A stretch of 64,000 nucleotides of DNA, from contig NZ_SMCQ01000003.1 of NCBI RefSeq assembly GCF_004343035.1, positions 1-64,000 of the forward strand. Direction: 5' to 3'. Below the pieces are notes generated by a model that did no database searches, was not told where the DNA came from, and was given only the letters and a program-made list of their open reading frames with translations. A program made the translations under genes and the position numbers. This DNA comes from Longibaculum muris. Lineage in GTDB: Bacteria > Bacillota_I > Bacilli_A > Erysipelotrichales > Coprobacillaceae. Below are positions 45,435 through 53,700 of the stretch, one piece after another (positions within the stretch are counted from its first letter, which is position 1; the number at the start of each line of letters is the position of its first letter).

Positions 45435-45714
45435 TGTCTTCATCATTTCTAGGCATTGGTCCTGGAAACGGTGGTCTAGGCCCTGGTCCTGGGGGACGTG
45501 GTGGTCCCGGTGGGAATGGTGGTCTAGGCCCTGGCCCTGGAAATGGCGGACGTGGTGGTCCTGGTGGAAATGGCGGTCTAGGTCCCAGTCCTGGAAATGG
45601 AGGACGTGGTGGGAATGGTGGGAAGAAAAACCACCAAAACCAAGGTGGGACGATAATCCCTTGCCTTTCCATAGAATTCATTGGCTGATACATATCTTCT
45701 TCATAGGGTTCCAT
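45424..45714 (-). CDS. Proline-rich small protein
   Basis: A 96-residue protein with an acidic start (MEPYEEDMYQP), a central PPWFWWFFFPP patch and repeats of PRPPFPGPGP. It has no signal peptide. GAGGTG nine bases upstream of the ATG and a TATAAT further upstream favour this strand; the opposite strand reads as a Gly-rich frame over the same DNA. It resembles proline-rich coat or surface proteins only in composition. The G/C-rich repeat DNA stands out against the AT-rich surroundings. Confidence 0.6.
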   Translation of the reverse strand: MEPYEEDMYQPMNSMERQGIIVPPWFWWFFFPPFPPRPPFPGLGPRPPFPPGPPRPPFPGPGPRPPFPPGPPRPPGPGPRPPFPGPMPRNDEDTTY

Positions 45715-45766
45715 TCATTTATTCACCTCAAGATAAGATATGTTATGATTATATTTTGGTATGGGC

Positions 45767-45793
45767 GAAAAAAGGGATTTTTAAAAATCCCTT
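45767..45793 (-). terminator. yitT-family gene terminator
   Basis: AAGGGATTTTT/AAAAATCCCTT, a perfect hairpin (45772-45793) just past the stop codon, followed on the minus strand by TTTTTT. Confidence 0.88.
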
Positions 45794-45795
45794 GA

Positions 45796-46644
45796 TTAAT
45801 TTCTCTTTTCTAAAGTGAACCCTTTTCCCCCAACTTCATCAACATGTGAAACAATCATAAAAGCTAAAGGATCAATTTGATTAATCATTTCTTTAATAAC
45901 TGGTAATTTACGATAAGGTAAAATTGATAAAACAATTTTAGAAGATTCTTTTGTATAGCCTTTCTCACTTGCCAAGAGTGTAACACCTGCATCATGAGTA
46001 TGTAAAATCATATTTTTGATTTCTTCATAATGATCACTCATAACAACAAGCTGCATTAAACTTGTTCCTGATGATAGTGTTTTATTTAACATAACAGCAG
46101 TAATCATAACAGTAACAATTCCATAAATCACATGTGTTGGATCATTAAATGAAATTTGTAAAACCAAAACACTTAAATCAATACAATTCAATACAATATG
46201 AACAGGTAATCCAAACTTTTTATTCAATAAAATAGCTAAAATATCAACTCCACCAGTAGAAGCATTAGCTTTTAAAACAAAACCAATTCCTACTCCAATT
46301 AAACATCCTGCAATAATACAAGCAAGCAAAGGATCATTTAAATAATGATGGAACATACTTTGACTTTCAAAAAATTGTAAAACCATTGGAAATAAGAATG
46401 TAGAAACCAATGTTGTCATGGCAAAGACTTTTCCCAAGAAAAGAAGTCCTAGTAAAAAAAGAACAACATTAATCAAACCAACACTCATTGAAATAGATAA
46501 ACCAAAATAATGATTTAAAACAATCCCAATTCCAGAAACCCCTCCAGCAATAATATGATTTTCTAATAATAATGTACTTAAAGCAAAAGCAATTAAGATA
46601 TTTCCCACTACAATATAAACCAAATGTAATAATTTTTGTTTCAT
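45796..46644 (-). CDS. YitT-family membrane protein (DUF161/DUF2179)
   Basis: A 282-residue protein with an N-terminal membrane domain of five to six helices (VVGNILIAFALSTLLLENHIIAGGVSGIGIVL) and a C-terminal soluble DUF2179 domain (from about residue 210, SDHYEEIKNMILHTHDAGVTLL). Function is unknown. The ATG at 46644 follows GAGGTG. It is divergent from the Crp/Fnr gene, with an 86-base shared promoter region. Confidence 0.88.
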   Translation of the reverse strand: MKQKLLHLVYIVVGNILIAFALSTLLLENHIIAGGVSGIGIVLNHYFGLSISMSVGLINVVLFLLGLLFLGKVFAMTTLVSTFLFPMVLQFFESQSMFHHYLNDPLLACIIAGCLIGVGIGFVLKANASTGGVDILAILLNKKFGLPVHIVLNCIDLSVLVLQISFNDPTHVIYGIVTVMITAVMLNKTLSSGTSLMQLVVMSDHYEEIKNMILHTHDAGVTLLASEKGYTKESSKIVLSILPYRKLPVIKEMINQIDPLAFMIVSHVDEVGGKGFTLEKRN

Positions 46645-46688
46645 ATGCCTCACCTCGGTCAAGACTTTATCATATCTTCTTTTTTAAG

Positions 46689-46708
46689 ATTGTAATCTAT
46701 GTTACAAT
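46689..46708. promoter_or_regulatory. Crp/Fnr-type palindrome between divergent genes
   Basis: Perfect 7-bp arms ATTGTAA and TTACAAT are separated by TCTATG. This is the N6-spaced geometry of Crp/Fnr-family sites (TGTGA-N6-TCACA). It lies 22 bases before the crp-like ATG and next to the -35 area of the yitT-like gene, so it may control both. Confidence 0.6.
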
Positions 46709-46730
46709 TAAAGCAGAAAGTGGTGAATTT

Positions 46731-47351
46731 ATGAAAATTAAAGAGAATTTATTTCATTATTTTGAACAAGCAGGTACAAAAGTCATATATCATCCTCATG
46801 ATATCATTTATATGCAAGAAGATGATGCAAACAGTCTCTATCTTATTTTAAGAGGACGAGTCAGAGTTTATGTGATGACATCCAGTGGTGAGGAAGTGAC
46901 TTTAGAAATCATTGATAGAGGTCGTATTTTTGGTGAATCTTCATTTATTCAAAACTCATCACGACCAACAAGTGTAGAAGCAATTAATGAAGTTGAATTA
47001 ATTGCTTGTCATCTCAATGACTTATTTCCATATCTTAAAGAATCCAATGAATTAACAATTTCATTATTACAAATGATGTCACAAACATGTGATTATCTTT
47101 CAGCTATGGTTAAACGTGCTTACACTTATAATCGTTATGAAAAAGTTGCCTCTTTTCTTTTAGAACAAGAACAACAAATCAATCATACAATTCCTTATAC
47201 CCATGAAGAATTAGCTTCTCTACTAGGATTATCTAGAGTTACAGTGACAAAAGTTCTTAATGAATTTGCCAAAAAAGGATATATTAAAATAGCCTATAAA
47301 AAAATTTCAATTATCAACAAAAAAGGATTGGCCTCACTTTTAAATAAGTAA
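46731..47351 (+). CDS. Crp/Fnr-family transcriptional regulator
   Basis: A 206-residue regulator with an N-terminal cyclic-nucleotide-binding-like beta barrel (YMQEDDANSLYLILRGRVRVY, GRIFGESSFIQN) and a C-terminal winged helix (HEELASLLGLSRVTVTKVLNEFAKKG). No N-terminal Fnr cysteine cluster is present; the signal is unknown. The ATG at 46731 has a weak GTGGTG upstream. The palindrome in the upstream region suggests autoregulation. Confidence 0.9.
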   Translation: MKIKENLFHYFEQAGTKVIYHPHDIIYMQEDDANSLYLILRGRVRVYVMTSSGEEVTLEIIDRGRIFGESSFIQNSSRPTSVEAINEVELIACHLNDLFPYLKESNELTISLLQMMSQTCDYLSAMVKRAYTYNRYEKVASFLLEQEQQINHTIPYTHEELASLLGLSRVTVTKVLNEFAKKGYIKIAYKKISIINKKGLASLLNK

Positions 47352-47370
47352 GCTAATCCTTTACTATAAT

Positions 47371-47443
47371 AAAAAAAGGAGAGTAGATATTATAGCCATA
47401 CCTACTCATTGCGGTTTGCACGCCCATACGGTTAATATGAACA
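47371..47443 (-). ncRNA. Candidate orphan small RNA (promoter and terminator about 70 nt apart)
   Basis: Between two convergent genes, the minus strand has a strong promoter and, about 35 bases after its predicted start, a terminator: GAGTAGGTAT and ATATCTACTC arms (10 bp, one G-U) around GGCTATA (47407-47381), then TCC and T7. The body (ACCGTATGGGCGTGCAAACC) has little secondary structure of its own. A 24-codon frame beginning MGVQTAMSRYGYN runs through the terminator and has no ribosome binding site. I do not recognise an RNA family. Confidence 0.5.
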
Positions 47444-47449
47444 ATATAT

Positions 47450-47477
47450 ATTCTAATGATTTTTTGTCATTTGTCAA
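47450..47477 (-). promoter_or_regulatory. Promoter of the orphan small RNA
   Basis: A perfect TTGACA (47477-47472), 16-base spacer and TAGAAT (47455-47450), reading away from the aarF gene end into the 134-base convergent intergenic region. Confidence 0.6.
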
Positions 47478-47485
47478 TATATTTT

Positions 47486-49090
47486 TTACTTTTTCTTCTT
47501 TTTTTCTTTCAATACCGTCAATAACAACCAAATTCCTAGTCCAACAGCTGTCATATAACCAATAAAACCAAGCGCTGGAATCCCAAAAACTTTAGGTGTC
47601 ATCTGGGTTGTACATAACAAACTACTTGCCATTAATAATCCTGCACTTACAATTCCAACAACCAATTTATTAACCATATGATTAATTGAGATAAGTGGTA
47701 CACTTGATTCTACAATATCTAAATTAATCTTTAAACGTCCTTTCATCATCATCCTCATAATATCGGATAATTGAATAGGTAATTCTAAAAAATTTTGACT
47801 AGAATTATAAAGCTTTTGCACTGAGTTCGTTAACTCTTTTTTTAAATCAAAATGATTAGCCATATGATTTGTAACATGATTAGCTGCTATTTCAATAATA
47901 CTAATATGTGGATCTATCAACATGACAGTACTTTCAATTGTCACTAATCCACGGGCTAACATACTAACCCCTTTAGGCATAGAAATACGATGCTTATGAG
48001 CAATTGTAAAGATTTCTTGAACCACATCACCTAAGTTAATATCTTTTAAATCAGCACTCACATAATGACTCATGAACGTTTCAATATGATCATAAAATAA
48101 CGTATAATTAATACGCCCATCATGTTCACCTAGAGTCAAAATAACATCGACCAACTTTTGTGTATCATTCTTTCCAATCGCCATAACTGCAGTTTTCATT
48201 AAGTCCTTGTCATTATGACTTAAAATTCCCATCATCCCAAAATCAATCCAAATAATCTTTCCATCTCTTATTCTTAAATTCCCTGGATGAGGATCAGCAT
48301 GAAAGAAACCATCATCAACAATTTGCTTAATATAATTTTCTGCTAACTTAGCAGCAATTTCTTCAACATCATAACCATTTTCTTTCAGTTTGATAAGATT
48401 ATCAATATCAAAACCGTCAATATACTCCATAACCAAAACCTTGTGTGTACTAAAAGCCATTTCTATAACTGGTGCCCCAATATAACAAATATCTGCATTA
48501 AGTTTTGCAAACTTTCTTGCAAATTGTGCTTCATTGAGAAAATCCATTTCTTCTTTGGCAGTATGCCAAAATTCATCTAAAACTATATTCAAATCAACAA
48601 CACTGCCTAAAACTTCATTTAACTTCAACAACTTAATAGCTTTTCTCACAAGGGCAATATCTCTTTCCATCATCTCATAAATATGCGGACGCTGAACTTT
48701 CACAACAATATCTCTACCATCTTCTTTTAATCTTGCCTTATGAACCTGAGCAATCGAAGCACTTCCTAAAGGTTTCTCATCAAAATCCTCAAAAACATCA
48801 GATAATTTTTTTCCATACTCATCTTCAATAACTTCTCTTACTGTTTCAATATCCATTGCAGCAACATTATCTCTTAATTTAACCAATTCAAGACAATAAC
48901 GTTGTGAAAACATATCTTGGCGTGAAGCCATAATTTGACCAATCTTAACAAATGTTGGTCCTAAATCTTCTAAAATCATTCTAAACTTAACAGGATCTAT
49001 TCCTTTGGCTAAATGATGTTTCTTTAATATTGTAATAATTTGAACAAGCCTTCTTTGACTACTTAAAGTTTTTTGATTATTCTGACTCAT
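47486..49090 (-). CDS. AarF/UbiB (ABC1) family protein kinase-like membrane protein
   Basis: An atypical kinase-fold protein of about 534 residues. It has the KxGQ motif FVKIGQIMASR, the alanine-rich loop PLGSASIAQVH, catalytic DGFFHADPHPGN and metal-binding IWIDFGMMG, then two C-terminal membrane helices and a lysine-rich tail. Homologues act in isoprenoid or quinone lipid metabolism. The ATG at 49090 is chosen; a TTG at 49114 would open a longer frame. It overlaps the phasin-like gene by 14 bases. Confidence 0.88.
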   Translation of the reverse strand: MSQNNQKTLSSQRRLVQIITILKKHHLAKGIDPVKFRMILEDLGPTFVKIGQIMASRQDMFSQRYCLELVKLRDNVAAMDIETVREVIEDEYGKKLSDVFEDFDEKPLGSASIAQVHKARLKEDGRDIVVKVQRPHIYEMMERDIALVRKAIKLLKLNEVLGSVVDLNIVLDEFWHTAKEEMDFLNEAQFARKFAKLNADICYIGAPVIEMAFSTHKVLVMEYIDGFDIDNLIKLKENGYDVEEIAAKLAENYIKQIVDDGFFHADPHPGNLRIRDGKIIWIDFGMMGILSHNDKDLMKTAVMAIGKNDTQKLVDVILTLGEHDGRINYTLFYDHIETFMSHYVSADLKDINLGDVVQEIFTIAHKHRISMPKGVSMLARGLVTIESTVMLIDPHISIIEIAANHVTNHMANHFDLKKELTNSVQKLYNSSQNFLELPIQLSDIMRMMMKGRLKINLDIVESSVPLISINHMVNKLVVGIVSAGLLMASSLLCTTQMTPKVFGIPALGFIGYMTAVGLGIWLLLTVLKEKKKKK

Positions 49091-49373
49091 TCTTAATATT
49101 TTGTAATTCTTCAATCTTAGCTTTTAGTTTTTCTAAATCTTCTACATCCATTTTTTCAAGATCTTTACTAATTGTTTCCGTACTTACTGGTTCTCTTAAT
49201 TTTTCTGCCACATTATGTTTCAATTCTTCATTCAAAACTTTTCCTTGTTCTACAGTCAATTCACCTTTTTTAACCAACTGATCAACAACATCTTTAGATT
49301 TTTCAGCTGTCACTGCAACTGCACCAAGTCCAGCTAACACAAGCTTTCTTAAATCTTCACCAAAATTATTCAT
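49077..49373 (-). CDS. Phasin-like small helical protein
   Basis: A 98-residue protein with a short hydrophobic N-terminus (LVLAGLGAVAVTAEKSKDVVDQLVKKGELT) followed by charged helices rich in Glu and Lys, in the pattern of polyhydroxyalkanoate granule-associated (PhaF/I-like) proteins that accompany AarF genes in Clostridia and relatives. There is no PHA synthase in the window, so a membrane-associated role with AarF is more likely. The ATG at 49373 follows AAGGAG. Confidence 0.78.
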   Translation of the reverse strand: MNNFGEDLRKLVLAGLGAVAVTAEKSKDVVDQLVKKGELTVEQGKVLNEELKHNVAEKLREPVSTETISKDLEKMDVEDLEKLKAKIEELQNIKNESE

Positions 49374-49489
49374 AATAACATCTCCTTGTCTTTTCATCTT
49401 AATTCTATTTTACTACTTTTTTATAAAAATGTGTAGTTTTTAAGTTTTATCCTCAAAAGTCATATTATAGTGATGAAATGAATCAGCTA

Positions 49490-49498
49490 TGTTATAAT
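49490..49498 (+). promoter_or_regulatory. Extended -10 promoter of the malY/patB-like gene
   Basis: TGTTATAAT, an extended -10, lies 24 bases before the ATG. Confidence 0.5.
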
Positions 49499-49522
49499 GA
49501 ACTTAGTCAAGGAGTGATAAAA

Positions 49523-50713
49523 ATGAATCAAAAATTTGATCAAATTTTACAAAGAAGAAACAATGGATCAATGAAATGGGAAGATGCTTATATTCAAAAA
49601 AGATTTCAAATAGAAGTAAATCACGATACTGAAATATTCCCATTATTTATAGCTGATATGGATTATGCACTTGATGAGAAAATAAAAAAAGAGATGTTAA
49701 AGTTATATGCCCAGCCAGACCTAGGTTATTTTCACATTCAAGATTCTTTTTATGAAAGTATTGTGAATTGGTATGACCATATTCATCATATAACAATTTC
49801 TAAAGATTGGATTATTCCTTCAATTGGTACAATTACATCATTAAACTTAGCTTGTGATATGCTAGCTAGAGATCAAGAAATTATCATTATGCCACCTGTT
49901 TATGGACCATTTCAAAATTGTAGTCGTGTTGGAAAAACGATTTCTTTACCTTTAATTTATCAAAATAATCGTTATTATATTGATTTTGAAAATCTTGAAC
50001 AGATTTTAAAAACACATCATGTTCGTGTTTTGATGTTATGTCATCCTCATAATCCTGGTGGCAGAATGTGGAGTCAAGATGAATTACAACAACTTGTTGA
50101 TTTGTGTAAACTTTATCAGGTGATTATTTTAGTAGATGAAATTCATAGTGATTTTAATTTAACAAATCAAGATTTTATATCAATGATTGAATTCAGTCAT
50201 CAATATGATCAGATCATGGTTTCAGCTTCTCCTAATAAAACTTTTAATATATCAGGGTTATCAACTTCCTATATGTTATGTGCAAGCCCTATTTTAAAGC
50301 AACAATATATTGATTATTTAAACCATCTTCATATTGGCTGTAATCGTGTAGGAATATCTATGATTGAGTTGGTTTATACATATGGTGAAGAATGGTATCA
50401 TGAATTAATTGATTATATTAGAATTAATGTTAATATGGTAATTAAAACATTAGAACAAGCGGAATTAAAAGTTATGGAACCTGATTGTGGTTATCTTGTT
50501 TGGGTCTATCTCCCACACATTGAAAATGTTGACCAATTTGTATTAGACTTAGCAAAAGAAACTCATGTTTTAGTAGAAACAGGTTCGCGATTCTTAAGTC
50601 ACTATGATGGTTTTATTCGTATTAATACAGCAACAAGCTATGCTTTATTAAGTGAATCAATGAAGCGATTAGTAGAATTTTATAAGAATTATACAAAGAA
50701 GATTGATGATTAA
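49523..50713 (+). CDS. MalY/PatB-family cystathionine beta-lyase (PLP-dependent)
   Basis: A fold-type I aminotransferase-like enzyme of 396 residues. Hallmarks are NGSMKWEDA near the N-terminus, LPLFIADMDY, CHPHNPGGRMW, VDEIHSDF and the PLP lysine in SASPNKTFNISGL. Such enzymes cleave cystathionine or cysteine conjugates; in E. coli MalY also modulates a regulator. The ATG at 49523 follows AAGGAG; the upstream frame has no ribosome binding site. Confidence 0.92.
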   Translation: MNQKFDQILQRRNNGSMKWEDAYIQKRFQIEVNHDTEIFPLFIADMDYALDEKIKKEMLKLYAQPDLGYFHIQDSFYESIVNWYDHIHHITISKDWIIPSIGTITSLNLACDMLARDQEIIIMPPVYGPFQNCSRVGKTISLPLIYQNNRYYIDFENLEQILKTHHVRVLMLCHPHNPGGRMWSQDELQQLVDLCKLYQVIILVDEIHSDFNLTNQDFISMIEFSHQYDQIMVSASPNKTFNISGLSTSYMLCASPILKQQYIDYLNHLHIGCNRVGISMIELVYTYGEEWYHELIDYIRINVNMVIKTLEQAELKVMEPDCGYLVWVYLPHIENVDQFVLDLAKETHVLVETGSRFLSHYDGFIRINTATSYALLSESMKRLVEFYKNYTKKIDD

Positions 50714-50728
50714 ATCAATCTTTTATTT
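50699..50728 (+). terminator. Terminator of the malY/patB-like gene
   Basis: AAGATTGAT/ATCAATCTT stem (50699-50722) overlapping the stop codon, followed by TTATTTTA. Confidence 0.8.
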
Positions 50729-50733
50729 TATAC

Positions 50734-50763
50734 AAAAAAGACTTGGCATTTAACCAAGTCTTT
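50734..50763 (-). terminator. Terminator of the giant glycosidase gene
   Basis: AAAGACTTGG/CCAAGTCTTT perfect stem (50737-50763) followed on the minus strand by TTTTTTG. Confidence 0.88.
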
Positions 50764-50789
50764 ACAAATATGAAACTATTTTTTAATTA

Positions 50790-53700
50790 TTAAGCCTTAC
50801 GAGCTTTTCTTTTTTTAGATACCACAACAATAGCCAATAATGCTATACATCCTGCAACTAAATAATAATTCATGTTTGTTGTATCTTCAGTTACAACAAC
50901 AGATTGATCAGGTGTACCAGGTGTAACATCAACTGAAGGAGTATCAGGATTTGTTGGTTCATCTGGTTTGACATTAATATCTGGTTTGTCAGGAGTATCT
51001 GGATTATCAGGTGTATCAGGATTATCTGGTGTATCAGCTTTTTCAACCTTAACAATACGAGTTAATGTTGTCTTTGTACCGTATTTATCAACAACTTGAT
51101 AAACAACTTCATATTCTCCAACTTCATCTACATTAACATTATTAGAAATCACTTCAGCTTTAGAAGTAATATCTTTACCATCTACATCTAAAATACGTAC
51201 ATTTTCAAATGGATCAAATTCATCTCCCACTTTCATTGGATCATTTGAATATTCAATTGTAGCTGGTGAAACAACTGTAATTGTAAATGTTTTTTCACTC
51301 TTATTACCTTCTACATCATATGCAGTCACAACAACTTTGTATTCTCCAACTTTATGAGAATCAAATGTTGTTTCAATATTAACAAGTTCACTGTTGATAT
51401 CAATTGTTCCATCAACATTATCTTCAATTGCTAGAGCAATTGCATCAGTAGCTGAAATATCACTTCCTGCATAAACAATAACATCTTTACCAGTAATAAC
51501 TGGTGCTTCTTTATCAATATCCTTAACATAATCTAATGTAAATGAACGATAGTTAAATCCATCACCATCATCATATACACGTAAAATTTGTTGACCAGCC
51601 AATAGTTTAACCATTGTTGATTCACTATCTACAAATTTACCCCAGTCTCCAGTATTTGCAATACTTACAATTCCTAGGTCTGTCACTTTATCAGTGACTT
51701 GTTGTAAAATAGCGTTAACGCTTGTTGAACTACTACGTGCGGCCTTAATACTAAAGTTATAATATCCATCTTCTTTAACATCTACTAAGTAATCTTGATA
51801 AGATCCTGCTTCAGAGCATCCAATATTTGAAATCTTATCCTTTACTTCAATACCCCAACCTTTTGTCTTAGATCCATCATATAATTGATCTACAGAGATT
51901 GTTGTCTTTTTATTGATTTCAGTAGGTGCTTTTGTAGCGGCAATTTTAATGTTTTCAATCTTGAATCCATCACTATAGTTATTCATTTCAAAACGTAAAG
52001 TTTGTTGACCTGCTTTTAAAGTTAATGTTTGTACATAACCTAAAGCATTACCCCAGAACTTATTAAATGAAACACTACCAATATTATCGGTTGCTAAAAG
52101 AGCTCCACCACTTAGTTTTAATCCATTAACTACAGCTTCACTATTTGCAACTGAATAAGAAATTGTATATTGTCCAGCTTCTTTCACATCTAAGAAAAAA
52201 TCAACATAATTTCCTTTCGCTGGATTTTTAGCAAGACTTCCTTTTTGACGATATGCTAAGTTTTCAGCTAATGAAACTGAATTAATTGGTCCAACTTCAA
52301 TTGCTGTTGGTAATTGATCAGTTGCTTTAAATGTTATTTCTTTTTCTAAACTTAAAGTTCCATCACTATAACCATCACTTGTTATACTGATTGTTCCTTT
52401 ATAATGATCATACATTGGTTTCCATACAAGTTGAACTTCTAATTCTGTATGAGAAATTTGCTTTACTTCTTTAATACTTACATATTGAGCAGCATCACCT
52501 GTTAATGTTAAATGTTTTGCAACATCATCTTTAAATGTACCACCCTTAATTGTTAAATTTAATGTTTCGCTATTAAATTCAACTTCATCTAATGCAACAA
52601 GAACTTCTTCATCATCAACAGCCTTAATATTAACATATTGAACTAATGAAGTTCCTTCTAATCCATTAAATTCTTTTGCATCTACATTTAATAATACTTT
52701 TAAATCAGTATCAAAGTCTTGAATTGCTTCACCAGTTAAAATAATCTTAACTGTTGAATCATTGACTCTTTCTAATTTGAAATCTAAACCATCTGGCAAA
52801 TCAAGTGACCAGTTTTCTTTAGTAAGGTTTGCATTAAATGATGCACCACTTAATTTAACAATCAATTCTTTATTATTCAATGCACCTTCTTTTAATTCTT
52901 CATAATCTAATGAGATTGCTTGTCCAATAACAACATTTCTAAAGTTAGTATCACCAGATTTGAACTTAATACGAATCGTATATTCTCCAGCTTCTAAATC
53001 AAAAGCTTTTGTATTATGTGCATAAGTATCAGTATCTTTTGTATTTTCAAAGTTAATTTCACCTAAATACTTATTCTTGCTACCATCAGGATTTAAAAGA
53101 TCAATCCAAGCCCCAGCTTTATCATCTTTTGTAGCAATTTCAAAATCAAAATTGTATTTTCCAGATTTTTGAACATTAATCTTATAATCTAAATAATAAT
53201 CTAACTGAGAGAATCCGAAATTAGGAATTTTTCCTTCTTCTAAAACCATACCATTTTTATCAAAATAATTTGTAGTATCTAATTTTCCAGGAATAGATTG
53301 TACTGCATCAGCAAGGGTAAATTGAACTTTCTTAAAGTTCATACCAGCTTCAGGGAAAGTAATCGAAATATTTTGGAGTCCTGGTTCTTCTAAAGTGATA
53401 TATGTTTGAATTTTTGAATACTTACTCCATTCTCCTCCCCATAACCAATAACGACGAGTATGTGCAGTTCCCAAAACCTTATCATCTTTTGAAATAACGA
53501 CTGGGAAATTCTTTCCTTCCTCACCACCAACCGCAACATCTAATTCTACCTTATAAGTACCAGGTTGTTTGACATTAACTGTGTAATTTAATTTTGTAGT
53601 TGAATCAATATAACCTAATTCACCATTTTCAATTTTTCCGCTTCCTTCAAGGAGAGCATCATCCAATGTTAAATCATCAGTAATATTTTTATAACTTCCA

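Noticed and set aside
45434-45688. Glycine-rich plus-strand open frame (MSSSFLGIGPGNGG)
   Set aside because: It overlaps the proline-rich minus-strand gene and the end of the 44730 gene and lacks a ribosome binding site. The opposite strand has GAGGTG and a plausible -10.
47379-47410. GGAGAGTAGA on the plus strand, like the start of a THF riboswitch
   Set aside because: The rest of the THF aptamer and its closing strand are absent and no gene follows on that strand. It is the reverse side of the minus-strand terminator.
50790-51100. Sortase LPXTG anchor in the giant glycosidase
   Set aside because: No LPXTG or close variant occurs before the C-terminal helix; only the helix and positive tail of such a signal are present.
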